Below, piece by piece: positions 1 through 8,280 of a stretch of DNA of 46,299 bases. A program made the position numbers and the translations under genes. The first letter of the stretch is position 1. Each line of letters begins with the position of its first letter. A model generated the notes under the pieces. That model worked only from the letters and a program-made list of their open reading frames with translations, made no database searches and had not been told where the DNA came from. This DNA comes from JBECKQ01 sp040235375 (lineage in GTDB: Bacteria > Planctomycetota > Phycisphaerae > UBA1845), in assembly GCA_040235375.1 (NCBI GenBank), contig JBECKQ010000437.1, positions 1-46,299 of the forward strand, in the 5' to 3' direction.

Positions 1-2
1 GG

Positions 3-287
3 AAAGGCTATCCGCGCGGCATCGCCGGAGAGGAGATTCCGCTGGCGGCGCGGATCATCGCCCTGGTAGACGCTTACGACGCAATGACCAGCCAGCGCTG
101 CTACAAACGGGCGATACCGCACTGCCAGGCGATCGAGCACATTCAGGCCGACTCCGGGGCGCACTTCGATCCGGACATCGTCAATGCCTTCCTGGAAGTC
201 GCGGACGAGTTCAACGAAATCCGTCAGGCGAAGGCGGACGAGCTCGAAGTGGAAGCCCCGCCTGACTACGCCCTGCCCCGCGTGTGA
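3..287 (+). CDS. HD-GYP domain cyclic-di-GMP phosphodiesterase, C-terminal fragment
   Basis: This frame is open from the first base of the window, so only the last 94 residues are visible. They read GYPRGIAGEEIPLAARI followed by VDAYDAMTS, which is the end of the HD-GYP domain. In that family the GYP loop and the later D-x-x-DAMT segment belong to the binuclear metal site that hydrolyses cyclic di-GMP. The last ~40 residues are an acidic tail without a recognisable domain. The HD metal-binding half and any receiver or sensor domain lie outside the window. The next gene is on the opposite strand. The family call is secure; cyclic di-GMP as substrate is inferred from the family. Confidence 0.85.
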   Translation, partial: KGYPRGIAGEEIPLAARIIALVDAYDAMTSQRCYKRAIPHCQAIEHIQADSGAHFDPDIVNAFLEVADEFNEIRQAKADELEVEAPPDYALPRV

Positions 288-319
288 CGTGCCACCGACT
301 TTCTGCGCTGAGCGGCGTT

Positions 320-1345
320 CTAGTCCACCGTCCAGATGTCGCCGGCGTTGAAGAGAGCTTCGAGCGGCGCATCCCCTTCAGAAGTCGGGCGATCGGTGCG
401 GGAAATCTCTTTCAGCCGATCCTCGTAGCAGGGCCGTTCGACTGCCCGGAACACGCCCATCGGCTCGGGGAAATCGGGGTAGTGCATCCGACTGAGCAGA
501 TAGGCCAGCGAAGGCTGCGCGGCCCGCTCGTCGTGGAACAGCAGGTCGTCCTCCTTCACGCTGCCGCCCAGTTCCACGACCTCCGGCTCCATGCCGTTCA
601 GGCGAATACCCTTGTTGCGGTCCGTACCGAAGATGAGCGGCTTGCCGTGCTCGAGCATCAGGCGGGTGTCGTCCTTCGTGGCCTTGTCGGTTGCGTAGGT
701 GTACGCGCCGTCGTTGAAGATGTTGCAGTTCTGGTAGATTTCGACGAACGAGGTGCCGCGGTGCCGGGCCGCCCGTTCGAGCACCATCGCCATGTGCTTG
801 AGATCCACGTCCACGGTGCGGGCGACGAAGCTGGCCTCGGCGCCGATGGCGACGGAGATCGGGTGCAGCGGATAGTCGATGACGCCATGCGGCGACGTCT
901 TGGTCTTCTTGCCTAGCTCGGAAGTCGGCGAGTACTGCCCCTTCGTCAGGCCGTAGATGCGGTTGTTGAACAGCAGCACGGTCATGTCGACGTTGCGGCG
1001 GATCGTGTGCAGCAGGTGATTGCCGCCGATGCTCAAGCCGTCGCCGTCGCCCGTCGCCACCCACACGCTGAGCTGCGGGTTGGCCATCTTCACGCCGCTG
1101 GCGATGGCCAGCGCCCGGCCGTGAATACCATGAAAGCCGTACGAGCTTACGTAGTAGGGAAACCGGCTGGAGCAGCCGATTCCCGACACGAACACGAGGT
1201 CCTTGCGCGGAATCCCCAGCAGGGGCAGAACCTTCTTGACCGTCGCCAGGATCGCGTAGTCCCCGCAGCCGGGGCACCAGCGGACCTCCTGGTCGGATGC
1301 AAAATCGGCCGGTTTCAACTGTTCAACATGCACTTGTGCTTTCAT
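320..1345 (-). CDS. korB: 2-oxoacid:ferredoxin oxidoreductase beta subunit (two-subunit type)
   Basis: This is the thiamine-diphosphate-binding catalytic subunit of a 2-oxoglutarate (or related 2-oxoacid):ferredoxin oxidoreductase, which decarboxylates the oxoacid, forms the CoA thioester and passes electrons to ferredoxin. The 341-residue protein shows the iron-sulfur ligands WCPGCGDY near the start, the Cys of GIGCSSRF and a later Cys in EIYQNCNIFNDG. It also has the ThDP/Mg motif GDGDGLSIGGNH followed by NNRIYGLTKGQ. Its start lies 2 bp from the stop of the upstream alpha gene, so the two are co-transcribed. The sequence style matches KorB of the two-subunit enzymes such as the mycobacterial one. 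The exact oxoacid is not proven. Confidence 0.92.
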   Translation of the reverse strand: MKAQVHVEQLKPADFASDQEVRWCPGCGDYAILATVKKVLPLLGIPRKDLVFVSGIGCSSRFPYYVSSYGFHGIHGRALAIASGVKMANPQLSVWVATGDGDGLSIGGNHLLHTIRRNVDMTVLLFNNRIYGLTKGQYSPTSELGKKTKTSPHGVIDYPLHPISVAIGAEASFVARTVDVDLKHMAMVLERAARHRGTSFVEIYQNCNIFNDGAYTYATDKATKDDTRLMLEHGKPLIFGTDRNKGIRLNGMEPEVVELGGSVKEDDLLFHDERAAQPSLAYLLSRMHYPDFPEPMGVFRAVERPCYEDRLKEISRTDRPTSEGDAPLEALFNAGDIWTVD

Positions 1346-1347
1346 GA

Positions 1348-3219
1348 CTACCGCTCGTCGATTGCTCGCTCGATCGCCTCCATCAGTTCGGAAACGAGGA
1401 ATGGCTTGCCCTGAATCTTGTTAATACCTTTCGCGTCGACGAGATAGTCGGCGCGAATCCGCAACAGTAGCTGGCCCTTGTTCATCTCGGGGATGAGCAC
1501 GCGCTTGTAGCGGCGGATCACGTCGCCGGTGTTGGCCGGCATGGGGTGCAGGTAGCGCAGGTGCGCGTGGGCCACGTGCCTTCCCTTTTCGCGGAGGCGC
1601 TCGACCGCGGTCGTGATCGCGCCGTACGTGCTGCCCCAGCCGAGAACGAGCGTGTCCGCATCCGCCGCTCCGGCCACCGTCAGATCCGGAATCGTGTCAA
1701 CGACGTTGGCGACCTTCCGCGCCCGCAGATCGACCATGTGCTGGTGATTGTCGGGATCGTAGTTGACGTTGCCGGTAACGTCCTGCTTTTCGAGTCCGCC
1801 GATGCGGTGCTCGAGGCCTTCCGTGCCGGGGATGGCCCAGGGGCGCGAGCCGCTGGCCGTTCGCGCGTATGGCATGAAGTGGCCGTCGCCGTTGCCGTTC
1901 GTCGGATGGTGCACGTGGATGCGCGGCAGGTCGGCGACGTGCGGAATCCGCCAGGGCTCGGCGCCGTTGGCGAGATACCCGTCGGTCAGCAGAATCACGG
2001 GCGTCATGTATTCGATGGCGATCCGCATCGCCTCACGGGCCATGTCGAAACAATCCGCGGGCGTCGCCGCCGCCAGGACCGGCACGGGGCACTCGCCGTT
2101 ACGGCCGAATACGGCCTGGAAGTAGTCCGCCTGTTCGGTCTTTGTCGGCAGGCCCGTGCTCGGGCCGCCGCGCTGCACGTTGACGATCACCAGTGGGAGT
2201 TCGGTCATCACCGCCAAGCCGATCGCCTCGCTCTTGAGGGCCACGCCCGGCCCGCTGGTGCCCGTGGCGGCGCAGTCGCCGGCATACGCTGCGCCGATGG
2301 TCGCAGCGATGGCCGCGATCTCGTCCTCCGCCTGGAACGTCTTGACGCCCAGGTGACTCATTGCCGCCAGCTCTTCGAGAATGGTGCTCGCCGGCGTGAT
2401 CGGGTAGCTGCCGTAGAACAGCTCCTTGCCGGCCAGCCGGGCGGCCGTCACCAGTCCCATCGCGGTGGCCTCGTTGCCCGTGATCTTGCGGTATGTGCCC
2501 GGCGCGATATTGGCCTTGGGCACGCGATAGGCATGGGGGAACAACTCGACCGTATCGCCATAGTTCCAGCCGGCCTTCAGCGCCGCGGTGTTGGCGTCCG
2601 CGACGGCCGGCGCCTTGCCCATTTTCCGCTCGATCCACTGCAGGATCGGCTCGAGCGGCCGCTCATAGAGCCAGCAGACGACTCCGAGGGCGAAGAAGTT
2701 CTTGCAGCGGTTGACGGCCTTGTTGCTGAGGCCGAAGGGGCCAGCCGCCTCGGCGTTGAGCTTCTCCATCGGTATGCGGAAGACGCGGTAGTCCTTCAGG
2801 GTGCCGTCTTCGAGCGGATTGCTGTCGAGTCCGGCCTTCTGAAGGCTGGTCTTGGTGAACGAATCCTCGTTGACCAGGATGATGCCGCCGTCGACCACGT
2901 CGCGATAGTTCATCCGCAGCGCCGCCGGGTTCATGGCGACGAGGGCGTCGACTCTGTCGCCGGGCGTGTAGATTTCATGACTGCTGAAGTTGATCTGGAA
3001 GCCGCTGACGCCGGACAGCGAGCCGGCCGGCGCGCGTATTTCCGCCGGAAAGTCGGGAAGCGTCGCAATGTCGTTGCCGAACACCGACGACGTATTCGTG
3101 AACTGCGTGCCGGCGAGCTGCATGCCGTCGCCGGAGTCGCCGCAGAATCGCACAGTTACCCGGTCCGATACGATCCGGTCGGTCTTGCCCCCCGCTGGGG
3201 CGTCAATCGAAGAGGTCAT
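1348..3219 (-). CDS. korA: 2-oxoacid:ferredoxin oxidoreductase, fused gamma-alpha subunit
   Basis: The 623-residue protein is a natural fusion. An N-terminal gamma domain (about residues 20-200, beginning VRFCGDSGDGMQLAG) precedes the alpha pyrimidine-binding domain, with YGSYPITPAST, FQAEDEIAAI, the glycine-rich ATGTSGPGVALKSE and NVQRGGPSTGLPT. The C-terminal part (about 500-620) has the transketolase-C-like WGSTYGAI segment. I chose the ATG at 3219 because AGGAG lies about 10 bases upstream; the open frame runs 28 codons further without comparable support. It forms a two-gene operon with korB and faces away from the GNAT gene across a ~390 bp intergenic region. A complete four-subunit paralogue lies only 1.7 kb away. 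Confidence 0.92.
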   Translation of the reverse strand: MTSSIDAPAGGKTDRIVSDRVTVRFCGDSGDGMQLAGTQFTNTSSVFGNDIATLPDFPAEIRAPAGSLSGVSGFQINFSSHEIYTPGDRVDALVAMNPAALRMNYRDVVDGGIILVNEDSFTKTSLQKAGLDSNPLEDGTLKDYRVFRIPMEKLNAEAAGPFGLSNKAVNRCKNFFALGVVCWLYERPLEPILQWIERKMGKAPAVADANTAALKAGWNYGDTVELFPHAYRVPKANIAPGTYRKITGNEATAMGLVTAARLAGKELFYGSYPITPASTILEELAAMSHLGVKTFQAEDEIAAIAATIGAAYAGDCAATGTSGPGVALKSEAIGLAVMTELPLVIVNVQRGGPSTGLPTKTEQADYFQAVFGRNGECPVPVLAAATPADCFDMAREAMRIAIEYMTPVILLTDGYLANGAEPWRIPHVADLPRIHVHHPTNGNGDGHFMPYARTASGSRPWAIPGTEGLEHRIGGLEKQDVTGNVNYDPDNHQHMVDLRARKVANVVDTIPDLTVAGAADADTLVLGWGSTYGAITTAVERLREKGRHVAHAHLRYLHPMPANTGDVIRRYKRVLIPEMNKGQLLLRIRADYLVDAKGINKIQGKPFLVSELMEAIERAIDER

Positions 3220-3612
3220 TGAACCGAAGTCTCCTGCCACTGAAAGTGAGCGAAGCCCGGCGCCGAACGGTGGCCCGCAGGCGCCTTCCGCTGTTGCTCG
3301 CAATCAACTGCTGTATGACGAAGCCCCCGACTGCCCGCTGGCATGCTTATCAGGCCGGTGCGCGCCGCGGCGACCCCCGAGTGTTGCCCGTATCGCAACT
3401 GCGTGCCACGAATCGCGATTCGCCAGGGAGCGTCAGGACGTTCATCAGCCCGTCCCGGACATGGTAGTTGTGCGATGCGCGCAAGTAAAGACGCTGCCGA
3501 AGACGAGAGATCGAACCTGGCAGCGCCGATATCTTGTGAGCGTGCCAGTCATCGGGTAGGGTAGGTGATACACGCTCCCGGAGGGACGGTTTTTCCAGGA
3601 GAATTGATCTCG
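3220..3612. other. Intergenic region between divergent korA and the GNAT gene
   Basis: This 393 bp stretch must hold promoters for both divergent genes. Open frames cross it on both strands, but none shows a recognisable domain or a good ribosome binding site. I saw no convincing -35/-10 pair, tRNA or strong hairpin. Confidence 0.5.
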
Positions 3613-4233
3613 ATGTTGACTCACGATTATCCGAAGGAAGTGACACTCAAGGACGGCCGTAAGGTGACACTGCGTTCCCTGTCGCGAACGGACTTCGAGC
3701 CGTTACGCGCCTTTTTTCACGAACTGCCGGCCGAGGACCGCATCTTCCTCCGGCACAACGTGGACGATCCGGAGCTGATCCGCCGCTGGACGGCGAACGT
3801 CAACTTCGACGAGGTGATCCCCATTGTCGCCTTTGACGGCGAGCGGATCGTCGCCGATGGCACGCTTCACTTCTACGCTCAAGGCTGGCTCCAGCACGTG
3901 GGACACGTACGCGTGGTGATCGCCCGCAGCCATCGGCACGTCGGCCTCGGCACGGTCATCTGTCGGGAGTTGGTGGCCCTGGCCGAGGAGCGGGAGCTCG
4001 AAAAGCTCCAGGCGCACGTGATCGAGGACGACGCCGGATCGCTGCGCATGTTTCAACGGTTGGGATTTCAGCAGTCGGCCGTGCTCCCCGAACTCGTCAA
4101 GGATGTCTCGGGCCAGCCGCGGAATCTGGTGGTCCTTATCAACGAAGTGGCCAACCTCGGCCGGATCATGGAGGACTGGATCATGGACTCGATGATTCCG
4201 GCATATCGAATTCCTGGCGGCGGCGAAGGTTGA
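3613..4233 (+). CDS. GNAT-family N-acetyltransferase
   Basis: The 206-residue protein looks like a single GNAT domain that would transfer an acetyl group from acetyl-CoA to an amine. The core strand-helix is VGHVRVVIARSHRHVGLGTVICREL (residues about 97-121), which matches the GNAT V-x-x-x-x-R-x-x-G-x-G acetyl-CoA loop, followed by LQAHVIEDDAGSLRMF and RLGFQ, a typical C-terminal half. The N-terminal segment (LRSLSRTDFEPLRAFF...LPAEDRIFLR) resembles the GNAT modules of bacterial protein acyltransferases. I chose the ATG at 3613 because CAGGAGA lies about 10 bases upstream; an in-frame ATG 16 codons earlier is less likely. It sits alone between two ferredoxin oxidoreductase loci. The substrate is unknown. 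Confidence 0.85.
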   Translation: MLTHDYPKEVTLKDGRKVTLRSLSRTDFEPLRAFFHELPAEDRIFLRHNVDDPELIRRWTANVNFDEVIPIVAFDGERIVADGTLHFYAQGWLQHVGHVRVVIARSHRHVGLGTVICRELVALAEERELEKLQAHVIEDDAGSLRMFQRLGFQQSAVLPELVKDVSGQPRNLVVLINEVANLGRIMEDWIMDSMIPAYRIPGGGEG

Positions 4234-4648
4234 TCTCCGCAAAACTCGCCGCGATACCCGGACCACAAGACTTCTGCCTGAATCTATCGAACGCTGCGCG
4301 GGGACGACCCTCGCGGAGTATTCGGCAGCCATTCCGTGTCGCCACCGAGCTGGTCGGCCGGCCGCCGATCGCCCGAGCCGTTCGTTTTCCCCATTCGGGG
4401 ATTATTCCGCTGGAAGCGCGGAATATGAGGCAAACGACCGGTACAATCGAGGATGTAATCCGGCAACAACGCCGGTTCTGCTGAAGGAACGGGGCCGGAC
4501 GGGTCGATGCAGTCGCCTGAGGGTCGACGAACGAGGCTCGCGGCGGCGTCTCTGGGCACCGTCACTGCCCTGTACCCCGTAGGATTCTGGCGCGGAAAAT
4601 GCTAGATGTAGTCGGTTTCGGACCGCACCGGCTAATGGGAAGTCGACG
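4234..4648. other. Intergenic region upstream of korDABC
   Basis: No credible gene was found in these 415 bp. A TACAAT hexamer at 4442-4447 could be a -10 element, but no fitting -35 was found. A small hairpin (CCGGC/GCCGG, loop of six) lies near 4463. The promoter of the korDABC operon is expected here. Confidence 0.4.
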
Positions 4649-4927
4649 ATGAGCGAAGAATCAACCGGCGCCGCGAAAACGGCGGACAAGACCGAGCCCA
4701 AGCGAAAAAAGGCCAAGGGACGAGTGAAGGTCGATCCCGAACGCTGCAAGGGCTGCGGCTACTGCGTGGAATTCTGCCCCTTGGGCGTGCTGGCCATGTC
4801 GGCCAAGTTCAACGCCAAGGGGTATCACTATCCCGAGGTTGTCGATCCCGACAAGTGCAGCGGGTGCGACCTGTGCGGCATGTATTGCCCGGACTTCGCC
4901 GTCTGCGGCAAGCGGATACCCATCTAA
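4649..4927 (+). CDS. korD: 2-oxoacid:ferredoxin oxidoreductase delta subunit (2[4Fe-4S] ferredoxin)
   Basis: This 92-residue polypeptide has two complete CxxCxxCxxxC clusters (Cys33/36/39/43 and Cys70/73/76/80), so it should bind two [4Fe-4S] centres and pass electrons from the catalytic dimer to soluble ferredoxin. A lysine-rich N-terminal tail of about 25 residues (KTEPKRKKAKGRVK) precedes the ferredoxin fold. It is the first gene of a four-gene operon and stops just before the alpha gene. The delta assignment rests on the fold plus operon position. Confidence 0.92.
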   Translation: MSEESTGAAKTADKTEPKRKKAKGRVKVDPERCKGCGYCVEFCPLGVLAMSAKFNAKGYHYPEVVDPDKCSGCDLCGMYCPDFAVCGKRIPI

Positions 4928-4940
4928 GGAGATGCATCGC

Positions 4941-6098
4941 GTGTCTGGCGACAACGGCAGAATATTGACGGGCGCCCATTACCTGGACGGCGACCACGCC
5001 TGCTCCGAAGGGGCGATCGCCGCCGGGTGCAATTTCGTGGCGGGATATCCGATCACCCCCTCGACGGAGGTGGTTGAGCGGCTGGCCTGGCGGTTCCCCT
5101 CCACCGGCGGCGTGTTCATCCAGATGGAGGACGAGATCGCCTCGTCGATCGCGATTCAAGGGGCAGTCTGGGGCGGCGCCAAGGCCATGACCGTCAGCTC
5201 CGGCCCCGGTATCTCCCTGATGATGGAGCACATCGGCCTGGCCGCCATGACCGAAGTGCCCTGCGTCTTCGTCAACGTCCAGCGCGGCGGGCCCTCGACC
5301 GGCCTGCCCACCCTCCCGGGCCAGGCGGACATGATGCAGGCCCGCTGGGGCTCGCACGGCGACTACGAGACCATCGCGATCTCGCCGAACAGCCCGCAGG
5401 AGTGCTTCGACCTGGTCATTCGCGCTTTCAACCTGTCGGAGCAGTTCCGCGTGCCGGTCATGTTCATGATGGACGAGAGTGTGGGCCACATGACGGAGCG
5501 GGTGGTGATTCCCCCGCAAGACCAGATCGAAATCTATCCTCGCCGGTTCACGACCAAGGCACCTGGAGAATATAAGCCCTACGAAGCGGGTGCGGACCTC
5601 GTGCCGGACATCACCCAAGCGGGAGCCGGCCACTGCGTCCACATCACGGGGCTGACACACGACGAACGCGGCTATCCGGTGATGAACGCCAACTGCCAGG
5701 ACTCGCTGGTCAACCGGCTCGTCAACAAGATCCGCAACAACGTCGACAAAATCGCGTGCTTCGACGAGGACGCAATCGATGATGCCGACGTGGTGGTGAT
5801 CAGCTACGGCATCACTTCGAGGATTGCCATGCGGGCGATTCGCATGGCCCGGCGTGAAGGCGTGAAGGTCGGCCACGTCCGTCTCGTCGTGGTCTGGCCG
5901 TTCATCGAAGACTACGTGCGGCGGCTCGCCGGTCGGATCAAGGCGTTTGTCGTTCCGGAGATTAACCTGGGGCAGGTTGTCCTCGAGGTCGAACGATGCG
6001 CGGCCGGTCAGTGCCGCGTGGTGCCGGTACCGCACGCCGGCGGCACTGTTCACGCCCCTGAGACAATTACAAGAGCCATTGTGGAGGCGTCCCGATGA
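4941..6098 (+). CDS. korA: 2-oxoacid:ferredoxin oxidoreductase alpha subunit (four-subunit type)
   Basis: This is the alpha subunit without the fused gamma domain. It shows AGYPITPSTEVVE, IQMEDEIASSIAI, SSGPGISLMMEHIG and NVQRGGPSTGLPTLPGQ, then a C-terminal domain ending near PEINLGQVVLEVER. I prefer the GTG at 4941 (385 aa) because AAGGAG at 4926-4931 is nine bases away; the in-frame ATG at 4932 would touch that site. The start of the following korB overlaps the stop by 4 bp (ATGA), which indicates translational coupling. It is clearly paralogous to the alpha half of the fused protein at 1348-3219. Confidence 0.9.
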   Translation: MSGDNGRILTGAHYLDGDHACSEGAIAAGCNFVAGYPITPSTEVVERLAWRFPSTGGVFIQMEDEIASSIAIQGAVWGGAKAMTVSSGPGISLMMEHIGLAAMTEVPCVFVNVQRGGPSTGLPTLPGQADMMQARWGSHGDYETIAISPNSPQECFDLVIRAFNLSEQFRVPVMFMMDESVGHMTERVVIPPQDQIEIYPRRFTTKAPGEYKPYEAGADLVPDITQAGAGHCVHITGLTHDERGYPVMNANCQDSLVNRLVNKIRNNVDKIACFDEDAIDDADVVVISYGITSRIAMRAIRMARREGVKVGHVRLVVVWPFIEDYVRRLAGRIKAFVVPEINLGQVVLEVERCAAGQCRVVPVPHAGGTVHAPETITRAIVEASR

Positions 6099-7027
6099 CG
6101 GAAGCCATGCCTGTCGACGGGCAGGCCGCGACATGCTGCGAAGAGATGCAGAATCCCGTCGAACAGTATCTGCGAATGGACCGCATCCCGCACATCTGGT
6201 GCCCGGGCTGCGGCATCGGCACGACCGTCAACTGCTTCGCCCGCGCGATCGAGCAGAGCGGCATCGATCTTGAAAAGCTCGCCGTCGTGTCGGGCATCGG
6301 CTGCACCGGCCGCGTTGCCGGCTATCTCGAGTTCGATTCGTTCCACACGACGCACGGCCGGGCGATCCCCTTCGCCACCGGGCTCAAGCTGGCGAACCCC
6401 GAGTTGAAGGTGGTGGTCTACAGCGGCGACGGCGATCTTATCGCCATCGGCGGCAACCACTTCATGCACGCTGCGCGGAGAAACGCCGACCTCACGGTCA
6501 TCTGCGTCAATAACTTCAACTACGCCATGACCGGCGGTCAGGCGGCGCCGACGACGCCGGTGGATGCCGTGGCCACGACGGCGCCGTTCGGCGTTTTCGA
6601 GCGGCCGTTCAACCTGCCGTTCTTGGCGGAGTCGTGCGGCGCGGTCTACGTCGCCAGGTGGACGACGTACCACGTTCGCCAGGTGACGAAGGCGATGGTC
6701 GAGGGACTGAACAAACCGGGCTTCAGTTTCGTCGAGATCATCTCGCCCTGCCCGACGCTATACGAGCGCCGCAATCGACTGGGCAGCGGCCTCGATCGCA
6801 TGAAGTGGTTCAAGGAGAACACGGTCATACGCAACGGCGAGGATCCGCGCAACTGCGACATCTCATTCCAGCGGCCGATCATTTGCGGCAAGTTCCTCGA
6901 CGTCGAGCGGCCGTCGCTGGCCGAAGCCGTCCAGGCGAAGATCGACACCGTGCTCGGCAAGCGGAAATTCGACGATCTGGCCGAACGGCAGCGCGAGCCG
7001 CTGGCCCGCGGCGTGAAAAAGGATTGA
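6095..7027 (+). CDS. korB: 2-oxoacid:ferredoxin oxidoreductase beta subunit (four-subunit type)
   Basis: The 310-residue ThDP-binding subunit has iron-sulfur ligands in IWCPGCGIGTT (Cys36, Cys39), GIGCTGRVAGY and ISPCPTLYERR, and the ThDP/Mg site GDGDLIAIGGNHFMHAARRN followed by NNFNYAMTGGQ. It overlaps the alpha gene by 4 bp and is followed after 3 bp by the gamma gene. Compared with the other beta subunit (320-1345) it is shorter and has the alternative YAMTGGQ loop usual for KorDABC-type enzymes of anaerobes. Oxoglutarate is the most likely substrate, but a branched-chain or other oxoacid cannot be excluded. Confidence 0.9.
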   Translation: MTEAMPVDGQAATCCEEMQNPVEQYLRMDRIPHIWCPGCGIGTTVNCFARAIEQSGIDLEKLAVVSGIGCTGRVAGYLEFDSFHTTHGRAIPFATGLKLANPELKVVVYSGDGDLIAIGGNHFMHAARRNADLTVICVNNFNYAMTGGQAAPTTPVDAVATTAPFGVFERPFNLPFLAESCGAVYVARWTTYHVRQVTKAMVEGLNKPGFSFVEIISPCPTLYERRNRLGSGLDRMKWFKENTVIRNGEDPRNCDISFQRPIICGKFLDVERPSLAEAVQAKIDTVLGKRKFDDLAERQREPLARGVKKD

Positions 7028-7030
7028 ACC

Positions 7031-7612
7031 ATGGGCACCACGGAGATCAAGGTCGGTGGCCTCGGCGGCCAGGGCGTCATTCTGGCCGGAATGATCATCG
7101 GACGCGGGGCATCGATTTACGACAACAAGCACGCCACGCTCACCCAGGCGTTCGGCCCGGAAGCGCGGGGCAGCGCGTGCAGCGCCCAGGTGATCGTCTC
7201 CGATGAGCCGGTCGAATATCCGTACGTCACCCGGGCGGACGTGCTCGTCGTGATGTCGCAGGAGGCGGCCAATCGGTTCGCTCCCGACATGGCGCCGGAG
7301 GGAACGCTTCTGTACGAGCTCGATTTGGTCGACCCGTCGCGCTGCGCGCCGCCGGGCGTGACGGCTTATGGCGTCCCCTCGACGCGCATCGCCGAAGAGC
7401 TGCAGCGGCGGATGGTGGCCAACATCGTGATGGTCGGCTTCTTCGCCGCGATGATCGACCTGCTCGAGGTCGATGCGCTGCGCGAGTCGGTGAAGGCCTC
7501 CGTGCCTGCCGGCACCGTGAAGCTCAACCTGGCCGCGTTTGACCGCGGCTACGAGTACGGCCGGCAGCTCAAGGCCGGCAAGACGACCACCGCCGCTGAA
7601 CACACCGCCTGA
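7031..7612 (+). CDS. korC: 2-oxoacid:ferredoxin oxidoreductase gamma subunit
   Basis: This 193-residue protein begins with the glycine-rich VGGLGGQGVILAGMIIGRGA and continues with TQAFGPEARGSACSAQVIVSD, the signature of the gamma domain that completes the four-subunit enzyme. It is the last gene of korDABC. Downstream there is no further gene in the operon, only hairpin-forming DNA. Residues about 95-160 (LYELDLVD...ANIVMVGFFAAM) match the second half of the fold. Confidence 0.92.
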   Translation: MGTTEIKVGGLGGQGVILAGMIIGRGASIYDNKHATLTQAFGPEARGSACSAQVIVSDEPVEYPYVTRADVLVVMSQEAANRFAPDMAPEGTLLYELDLVDPSRCAPPGVTAYGVPSTRIAEELQRRMVANIVMVGFFAAMIDLLEVDALRESVKASVPAGTVKLNLAAFDRGYEYGRQLKAGKTTTAAEHTA

Positions 7613-7635
7613 TCGCTGCCTGCGTCCGAGGGTGG

Positions 7636-7679
7636 CACGGTCTGGCGCAGCGAGCGAAGCGAAGCGTCGCCAAGCCGTG
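7636..7679. repeat. REP-like palindromic hairpin
   Basis: The 12-base arm CACGGTCTGGCG (7636-7647) pairs with CGCCAAGCCGTG (7668-7679) with one mismatch and one G-U pair, around a 20-base loop made of AGCG/GAAGCG units. It lies 24 bp after the korC stop. Similar palindromes repeat through many genomes, but dispersal cannot be shown from one window. Confidence 0.45.
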
Positions 7680-7755
7680 GCGAAAGAGGCGGCTCTCCAC
7701 ACGCGTTACCGCCTGCCGCTGTCGTCTGTGTGCCCCTGTTCTTTGGCCGGTGCAC

Positions 7756-7776
7756 GGCCTCACCGCAGGTGAGGCC
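7756..7776. terminator. Perfect 9-bp hairpin, possible terminator of korDABC
   Basis: GGCCTCACC and GGTGAGGCC flank a GCA loop. The stem is perfect and GC-rich, about 145 bp after the korC stop, but no T-run follows (ATTGTTCAG), so Rho-independent termination is doubtful. Confidence 0.35.
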
Positions 7777-8090
7777 ATTGTTCAGTCTGTCCCGCTGCTG
7801 ACTTATGATCCACGGCCTGTCCCTTCGGGCCAGACCGTGCCATCTATGAGGATTCGTTTGTCAAGCGGCCGGTGCAAGATCCGAGCAGGAGAAGTCCCTG
7901 CACGTCTCCTCTCGCCGTCGGCTTCGGTCAGTCTGCCCATCCCAGCCGAGGCCCGCGATGGGGATCGTGCCTTCCCCCGCACGGATTCTTGAGCCCGAGG
8001 TGGAGGGAGGCCACTCCAGCGAGTGTGCCATCCCTTCCGGATTATCGAGCTGGAGCCGACGTGACGTGATGCGCTCAACCATCTATTCGG

Positions 8091-8110
8091 GATTCCGTCG
8101 CTGACGGATC
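8091..8110. other. Small hairpin downstream of the IS110 transposase
   Basis: GATTCCGTC and GACGGATC pair with one bulged T around a GCT loop. It lies about 170 bp beyond the transposase stop on its 3' side and may belong to the element end or to flanking DNA. Confidence 0.3.
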
Positions 8111-8280
8111 GCCATGAAGGATAAATTCGAAGGACGCCGCCATTCACCCTAACGACGGTCGACGATGGGCTCGCCGCCATGGCACGGTTCGGGGTCGTCC
8201 TCAAGGTCGTCACGTCCACCGGTCTCGCTCGACAAACCAATCCGTCTAAAAGCCCTCTTGCGTTACGAAAAGTCTTCCCT

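Larger units (their letters stand above)
7633..7842. repeat. 14-bp inverted repeat pair
   Basis: TGGCACGGTCTGGC at 7633-7646 recurs exactly as its reverse complement at 7829-7842, so two copies face each other 182 bp apart. The left copy overlaps the arm of the REP-like hairpin. The pair could bound a short non-autonomous insertion or be two copies of one dispersed repeat. Confidence 0.5.
7613..8280. other. Gene-poor, structured region between korC and the IS110 transposase
   Basis: No recognisable protein is encoded in these 668 bp; a minus-strand frame of 167 codons (7803-8306) is arginine/proline-rich and looks non-coding. The stretch holds a REP-like hairpin, a 14-bp inverted repeat pair, a 9-bp perfect hairpin and a further small hairpin, listed separately. 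It may contain the 3' end of the IS110 element (downstream of a minus-strand transposase), remnants of older insertions, or both. Confidence 0.5.

Noticed and set aside
1546..3222. A 558-codon plus-strand frame opposite korA
   Set aside because: The korA protein is unmistakable on the other strand; this frame is low-complexity Arg/Gly/Val.
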